From an uncultured Eubacteriales bacterium (GTDB taxonomy: Bacteria > Bacillota > Clostridia > Oscillospirales > Acutalibacteraceae): a stretch of DNA of 24,475 bases. This document shows positions 21,554 to 24,475 of this stretch, one piece after another. A model generated the notes under the pieces. That model had not been told where the DNA came from. It did no database searches and saw only the letters and a program-made list of their open reading frames with translations. The first letter of the stretch is position 1. Every line of letters starts with the position of its first letter. The position numbers were made by a program, and so were the translations under genes. The stretch is taken from the NCBI GenBank assembly GCA_934464615.1, contig CAKSKA010000018.1, forward strand, positions 1-24,475, written 5' to 3'.

Positions 21554-23386
21554 ATGTGCGGATTTGCGGGATTTACAAATTACATTAAGGATGACGGAAC
21601 GATCCTCGGACAAATGATGGACAAGATAGTTCACCGCGGGCCCGATGCCGCCGGCAAGTATGTCGACGGTAATATCGCTTTGGGATTCAGAAGGCTCAGT
21701 ATTATTGATATAGCCGACGGAAATCAGCCTATGTTTAACGAGGACAAAAGCCTTGTGGTTGTTTTTAACGGCGAAATTTACAACCATATGGACCTGCGGC
21801 GTGATTTGGTTGCGGCAGGCCACACCTTTGCAACAAGCCATTCCGATACCGAAACCCTTTTGCACGGATACGAGGAATACGGTGAGGAACTTGTAAAAAA
21901 ATTGCGCGGTATGTTTGCGTTTGTTATTTTTAACCGAAATACAGGTGAAATTTTCGGTGCAAGGGATATGTTCGGCATAAAGCCGCTTTACTATACCGTT
22001 ATGGGTAGCAGTTTTATTTTCGGCAGCGAAATTAAATCATTCCTTGAACATCCCGAATTTAAAAAGGAACTTAATACCGACGCATTGTCGCATTTTCTGT
22101 CTTTCCAGTATTCCCCGACCGAAGAAACCTTTTTTAAGGGCGTTTATAAATTGCCGCCGGCACATTACTTTAAATTTAAGGACGGCAAAATAGAGAAAAC
22201 ACGTTACTTTATTCCGGATTTCCGACCGGAAGAAGCATCGCTTGATTATTACTGCGACAAAATAGACGAAACCGTAAGGGAATCGGTAAAGGCGCATAAA
22301 ATAGCCGATGTTCCGGTAGGTTCGTTCCTGTCGTCCGGTATAGATTCTTCCTATATAGCCGAAGCCGCACAGGTGGACAAGACCTTTACCGTCGGCTTTG
22401 AAAGCCCCGACGGCAACAGATATAACGAAATTGATTTCGCCAAAAAATTTGCCGACACCATTAAGGTTGAAAATATAAGCAAGGTAATAACTCCCGAAGA
22501 ATATTGGGGCAGTTTTGCACATTTGCAATATCAAATGGACGAGCCGTTGGCGGATCCTGCCGCAATAGCGCTTTATTTCGTATCGCAGCTTGCAAGCAAA
22601 TACGTTAAAGTTGTAATGTCGGGCGAAGGCGCGGACGAACTTTTCGGCGGATACAGGATTTATCAGGAGCCTATAACCACAACCGCCTATGACCGCCTGC
22701 CGTTTTTCCTGCGCCGTGCCGTAAGCAAAACGCTTGAGGCGCTGCATATACCCAAAAAACACGGTGTGAATTATTTGATTCGCCGCGGAAAAACTATTGA
22801 GGAACGCTTTATAGGCAATGCAAATATTTTTTCTTTGGAAGAACGCAAAAAATTATTAAAGAACGATAACGGCATTGCTCCGCAGATTTTGTGCAAAAAG
22901 TTTTATGACGAAGTAAAAGACAAAGACACAATAACCAAAATGCAATATTTGGATATAAATATGTGGCTTATGGGCGATATTTTACTTAAAGCGGATAAAA
23001 CCAGTATGGCAAATTCGCTGGAACTGCGCGTTCCTTTCCTTGATAAACGGGTTATGGAACTTGCGGAAAAAATACCCGTTTCCTGCCGTGTAAACAGGAC
23101 TTCCACAAAACTGGCGCTGCGTAAGGCTGCGGAAAAAACTCTGCCTAAAGTTACCGCCGAAAAAGATAAACTCGGTTTCCCCGTGCCGATACGCGTATGG
23201 CTTAAGGAAGACAAGTATTATAACACCGTAAAAGAAGAATTTTTATCCGAAAATGCCGAAAAATTCTTTAACACCGACCGCCTTGTAAAACTGCTTGACA
23301 GGCATAAAAGCGGAAAAGAGGACGTAAGCCGCAAAATTTGGACGGTTTACACCTTCCTTGTATGGTACAGGCAATATTTTAATTAA
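21554..23386 (+). CDS. asnB: Asparagine synthetase B (glutamine-hydrolysing)
   Basis: A 610-residue class II amidotransferase. MCGFAGF gives the N-terminal nucleophile Cys2 after Met removal. The glutaminase domain (1-about 190) contains VHRGPDAAG, GFRRLSIID, VFNGEIYNH and SHSDTETLLHGYEEYG. The synthetase domain has the ATP-binding loop VGSFLSSGIDSSYIAE, then VMSGEGADELFGGY and NSLELRVPFLDKRVMELA. It makes asparagine from aspartate using glutamine nitrogen and ATP. AAAGAGGTG precedes ATG by ten bases, and the gene starts 22 nt after the Gx transporter, so it may be read from the same transcript although functionally unrelated. Confidence 0.95.
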   Translation: MCGFAGFTNYIKDDGTILGQMMDKIVHRGPDAAGKYVDGNIALGFRRLSIIDIADGNQPMFNEDKSLVVVFNGEIYNHMDLRRDLVAAGHTFATSHSDTETLLHGYEEYGEELVKKLRGMFAFVIFNRNTGEIFGARDMFGIKPLYYTVMGSSFIFGSEIKSFLEHPEFKKELNTDALSHFLSFQYSPTEETFFKGVYKLPPAHYFKFKDGKIEKTRYFIPDFRPEEASLDYYCDKIDETVRESVKAHKIADVPVGSFLSSGIDSSYIAEAAQVDKTFTVGFESPDGNRYNEIDFAKKFADTIKVENISKVITPEEYWGSFAHLQYQMDEPLADPAAIALYFVSQLASKYVKVVMSGEGADELFGGYRIYQEPITTTAYDRLPFFLRRAVSKTLEALHIPKKHGVNYLIRRGKTIEERFIGNANIFSLEERKKLLKNDNGIAPQILCKKFYDEVKDKDTITKMQYLDINMWLMGDILLKADKTSMANSLELRVPFLDKRVMELAEKIPVSCRVNRTSTKLALRKAAEKTLPKVTAEKDKLGFPVPIRVWLKEDKYYNTVKEEFLSENAEKFFNTDRLVKLLDRHKSGKEDVSRKIWTVYTFLVWYRQYFN

Positions 23387-23394
23387 ATAAACAT

Positions 23395-23427
23395 CCCCCT
23401 TTTGCACATAATAAAAACAAAAGGGGG
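23395..23427 (+). terminator. Terminator-like hairpin after asnB that also contains the next gene's ribosome binding site
   Basis: CCCCCTTTTG (23395-23404) pairs perfectly with CAAAAGGGGG (23418-23427) and is followed by TATTTTTATG. The right arm is the ribosome binding site of the small gene at 23435, so folding would both terminate asnB transcription and hide that site. Confidence 0.75.
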
Positions 23428-23434
23428 TATTTTT

Positions 23435-23617
23435 ATGAATAAGGGATCTGCCGCTTGCTTTGCAAAGGGCGCAGTTACCGGAATGCTTGTAGGCGCTTCG
23501 GTTACCGCAGTATGCAAAATGCTTATGGATAACAATAAAAACATTTCCAAAGGCTCCGGCAAAGCGCTTAAAGCCGTCGGCGATTTTGTAGACGGTATAC
23601 ACACAATGTTTAAATAG
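23435..23617 (+). CDS. Small glycine/alanine-rich putative membrane protein, unknown function
   Basis: A 60-residue protein beginning MNKGSAACFAKGAVTG. The segment GAVTGMLVGASVTAVCKMLM (about 12-31) looks like a single membrane helix or amphipathic helix; the C-terminal half is basic and helical (KNISKGSGKALKAVGDFVDGI). The layout resembles YtxH-like small proteins, but I do not recognise a named family. ATG 23435 follows AAGGGGG; an upstream in-frame extension has no site. It is flanked by hairpins on both sides, so it is probably expressed as a very short transcript or by read-through from asnB. Confidence 0.7.
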   Translation: MNKGSAACFAKGAVTGMLVGASVTAVCKMLMDNNKNISKGSGKALKAVGDFVDGIHTMFK

Positions 23618-23624
23618 AACTCTC

Positions 23625-23654
23625 GCCGTGAAATCCGTAAAGCGTTTTCACGGC
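23625..23654 (+). terminator. Hairpin after the small membrane-protein gene
   Basis: GCCGTGAAA (23625-23633) pairs with TTTCACGGC (23646-23654); the tail ATTTACAT is only weakly T-rich. Confidence 0.55.
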
Positions 23655-23700
23655 ATTTACATATAAAAAAATATTATCGGTCAAATTTAAAATATTTTGC

Positions 23701-23729
23701 TTGACACACTAAATGCCGTGTGATATAAT
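23701..23729 (+). promoter_or_regulatory. Perfect consensus promoter of tRNA-Tyr
   Basis: TTGACA (23701-23706) and TATAAT (23724-23729) are separated by exactly 17 nt, 21 nt before the tRNA 5' end. Confidence 0.9.
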
Positions 23730-23750
23730 ATCACTTGCGTTAAATTATAT

Positions 23751-23835
23751 GGGAGAGTTCCCGAGTGGCCAAAGGGGACAGACTGTAAATCTGCTGCTTT
23801 CAGCTTCGGTGGTTCGAATCCACCCTCTCCCACCA
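23751..23835 (+). tRNA. tRNA-Tyr (anticodon GTA)
   Basis: An 85-nt class II tRNA with CCA encoded. The acceptor stem GGGAGAG (23751-23757) pairs with CTCTCCC (23825-23831). The anticodon loop CTGTAAA gives GTA at 23785-23787. A long variable arm (GCTGCTTTCAGCTTCGG region) follows, then the TTCGAATC T-loop and ACCA. Its last 21 bases plus two more are repeated 151 bp downstream, as expected for an integration site. A terminator follows directly. Confidence 0.95.
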
Positions 23836-23837
23836 AA
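23815..23837 (+). repeat. att-like repeat, copy 1 (3' end of tRNA-Tyr)
   Basis: The 23 bases from CGAATCCACC to CCACCAAA are identical to 23966-23988. This copy is part of the intact tRNA gene (T-arm and acceptor half). Confidence 0.8.
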
Positions 23838-23841
23838 TCGG

Positions 23842-23870
23842 AAAAGCACCACCGCAAGGTTGGTGCTTTT
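23842..23870 (+). terminator. Terminator of tRNA-Tyr
   Basis: AAAAGCACCA pairs with TGGTGCTTTT, with an inner CC-GCAA-GG hairpin, and is followed by TTGATTTTTG. Confidence 0.85.
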
Positions 23871-23910
23871 TTGATTTTTGGCTGAGAGGTTGAGATGAGA
23901 ACAGCACGTG

Positions 23911-23952
23911 CCGTCCGCAGACGGTAAAAAACAGTTCAGTGAACTGTTTTTT
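23911..23952. repeat. Two adjacent hairpins inside the att-bounded 151-bp segment
   Basis: CCGTC-CGCA-GACGG (23911-23924) is followed by a 12-bp perfect stem AAAAAACAGTTC / GAACTGTTTTTT (23926-23937, 23941-23952) with the loop AGT. The A/T flanks give a bidirectional terminator shape. No gene is present between the two att copies. Confidence 0.6.
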
Positions 23953-23965
23953 AGTGCGCGGCTTG

Positions 23966-23988
23966 CGAATCCACCCTCTCCCACCAAA
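23966..23988 (+). repeat. att-like repeat, copy 2 (duplicated tRNA-Tyr 3' end)
   Basis: An exact 23-bp copy of 23815-23837 with no tRNA body upstream of it. It marks the boundary of the accessory sequence that continues to the window end, or the end of a 151-bp relic. Positions 23989-24214 hold no gene that I can support. Confidence 0.8.
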
Positions 23989-24214
23989 CGAAGTGCGATA
24001 GTCCATGATACAATGGGCTACCGTACTTTTTTATTTTTCTGTCGAAGAAGTCCTCATTGGGAAACCGCAAAAAGTATTAGAAATGCTAAGCAGGATTATA
24101 CTTTCTGTTGCTTCCGGCATATTGAATCAGGGCATTCTATATTGTGTATTTACAAGATCGGGGGAAATATTAAAGATTGATTTTCAAAATTATTCCCCAA
24201 AAAGGGGAACTGCA

Positions 24215-24403
24215 ATGGCAGTACAATATAGTGAAGCAGAGAAATTGCTTAGAAGTCGTGCTGTCCTCAATACCAGACTGAACTTAATGATCTACGATGT
24301 CACACCCGAAATCAAAGAACGCGGCGATGGGAAATACCTTTATGTAGGAAAACGTGTATCAGGAAACATACATCTAAAAAGAAAAATCTTTATAAACGAA
24401 TAA
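24215..24403 (+). CDS. Small hypothetical protein, possibly an N-terminal fragment of an accessory gene
   Basis: A 62-residue protein: MAVQYSEAEKLLRSRAVLNT, then a region of the type PEIKERGDGKYLYVGKRVSG. This resembles the N-terminal part of longer clostridial accessory proteins with a PEIKE..GKYLYVRKRV core, known to me only as an uncharacterised family. Here the frame ends soon after with KRKIFINE and a stop, so it may be truncated or frameshifted. ATG 24215 follows AAAGGGGAA at 24201-24209, but that site lies in a TTCCCC-AAAAA-GGGGAA hairpin (24193-24209). It sits beyond the second att copy, consistent with an integrated element. The frame opens further upstream (24005) without a site. 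Confidence 0.45.
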   Translation: MAVQYSEAEKLLRSRAVLNTRLNLMIYDVTPEIKERGDGKYLYVGKRVSGNIHLKRKIFINE

Positions 24404-24407
24404 ATAT

Positions 24408-24426
24408 CCACCCGCAAAGCGGGTGG
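24408..24426 (+). terminator. Hairpin after the terminal small gene
   Basis: CCACCCGC pairs with GCGGGTGG around AAA, followed by TATTTCATTTTC; it lies 5 nt after the stop codon. The last 49 bases of the window contain no supported feature. Confidence 0.7.
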
Positions 24427-24475
24427 TATTTCATTTTCGGGCAAAGCCCTAAACGATACTGGCAACGCACAAGTG

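Noticed and set aside
22037..22762. 241-codon minus-strand open frame
   Set aside because: It is antisense to asnB, with no recognisable domain.
23745..24006. Minus-strand ORFs encoding GGRGWIRTTE- and WPLGNSP-type peptides
   Set aside because: This is the well-known false translation of a class II tRNA gene and its duplicated tail; the real feature is tRNA-Tyr on the plus strand.
24005..24214. Upstream extension of the terminal small gene
   Set aside because: The extra 70 codons have no ribosome binding site and no recognisable sequence, while ATG 24215 has a good one.

Overview
The window looks like a chromosomal segment of a low-to-moderate-GC anaerobic Firmicute of the class Clostridia, most likely a gut Oscillospirales/Ruminococcaceae-type genome. 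The reasons are Gram-positive ribosome binding sites and sigma-A promoters, a GAAC-N4-GTTC LexA box, a type I dockerin and a cohesin, an EndoA-type MazF, the NifU-like/GGGtGRT pair, and the ApbE / NusG-domain-II / Gx-transporter trio. Species assignment is inference only; no rRNA is present.

Layout. 1-3.3 kb: a minus-strand NifU-like scaffold gene plus GGGtGRT gene, an HD-domain protein, and a plus-strand flavin-reductase-like protein. 3.3-7.5 kb: a solitary MazF-type toxin gene, then a two-gene operon driven by a perfect consensus promoter. That operon encodes a secreted glucosaminidase ending in a dockerin and, translationally coupled to it, a membrane-anchored cohesin protein. 7.7-9.8 kb: a DUF11 repeat protein and an SOS-controlled Y-family polymerase. 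9.85-11.5 kb: a divergent, phage- or ICE-like regulatory module (zinc-ribbon protein plus sigma-region-4-like protein opposite an XRE repressor plus ImmA/IrrE protease) with four similar operator dyads between the two arms. 11.5-14.6 kb: a structured non-coding element, a YerC/TrpR-like regulator and an amino-acid ABC transporter operon. A 276-bp inverted-repeat element sits exactly between the permease stop codon and the ATPase ribosome binding site. 14.8-16.8 kb: a DMT transporter coupled to an SGNH hydrolase. 16.9-21.5 kb: secA, an ApbE flavin transferase lipoprotein, and divergently a NusG-II protein and a Gx transporter. 21.5-23.6 kb: asnB and a small glycine/alanine-rich membrane-type protein. 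23.7 kb to the end: tRNA-Tyr, an exact 23-bp duplication of its 3' end 151 bp downstream (an att-like scar), and a short gene that looks like an N-terminal fragment of an accessory protein.

The most interesting points are these: (1) the adjacent cohesin and dockerin genes, which suggest a peptidoglycan hydrolase docked to the membrane in a miniature cellulosome-like arrangement; (2) the 276-bp MITE-like element, whose removal with one TTAA copy restores a tight permease-ATPase junction; (3) the apbE/nusG-II divergent promoter, which has overlapping -35 boxes and puts both start codons at the predicted transcription starts, suggesting leaderless mRNAs; (4) the four-operator XRE/ImmA module; (5) the duplicated tRNA-Tyr end. 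All functional calls come from motif reading; no database search was possible.
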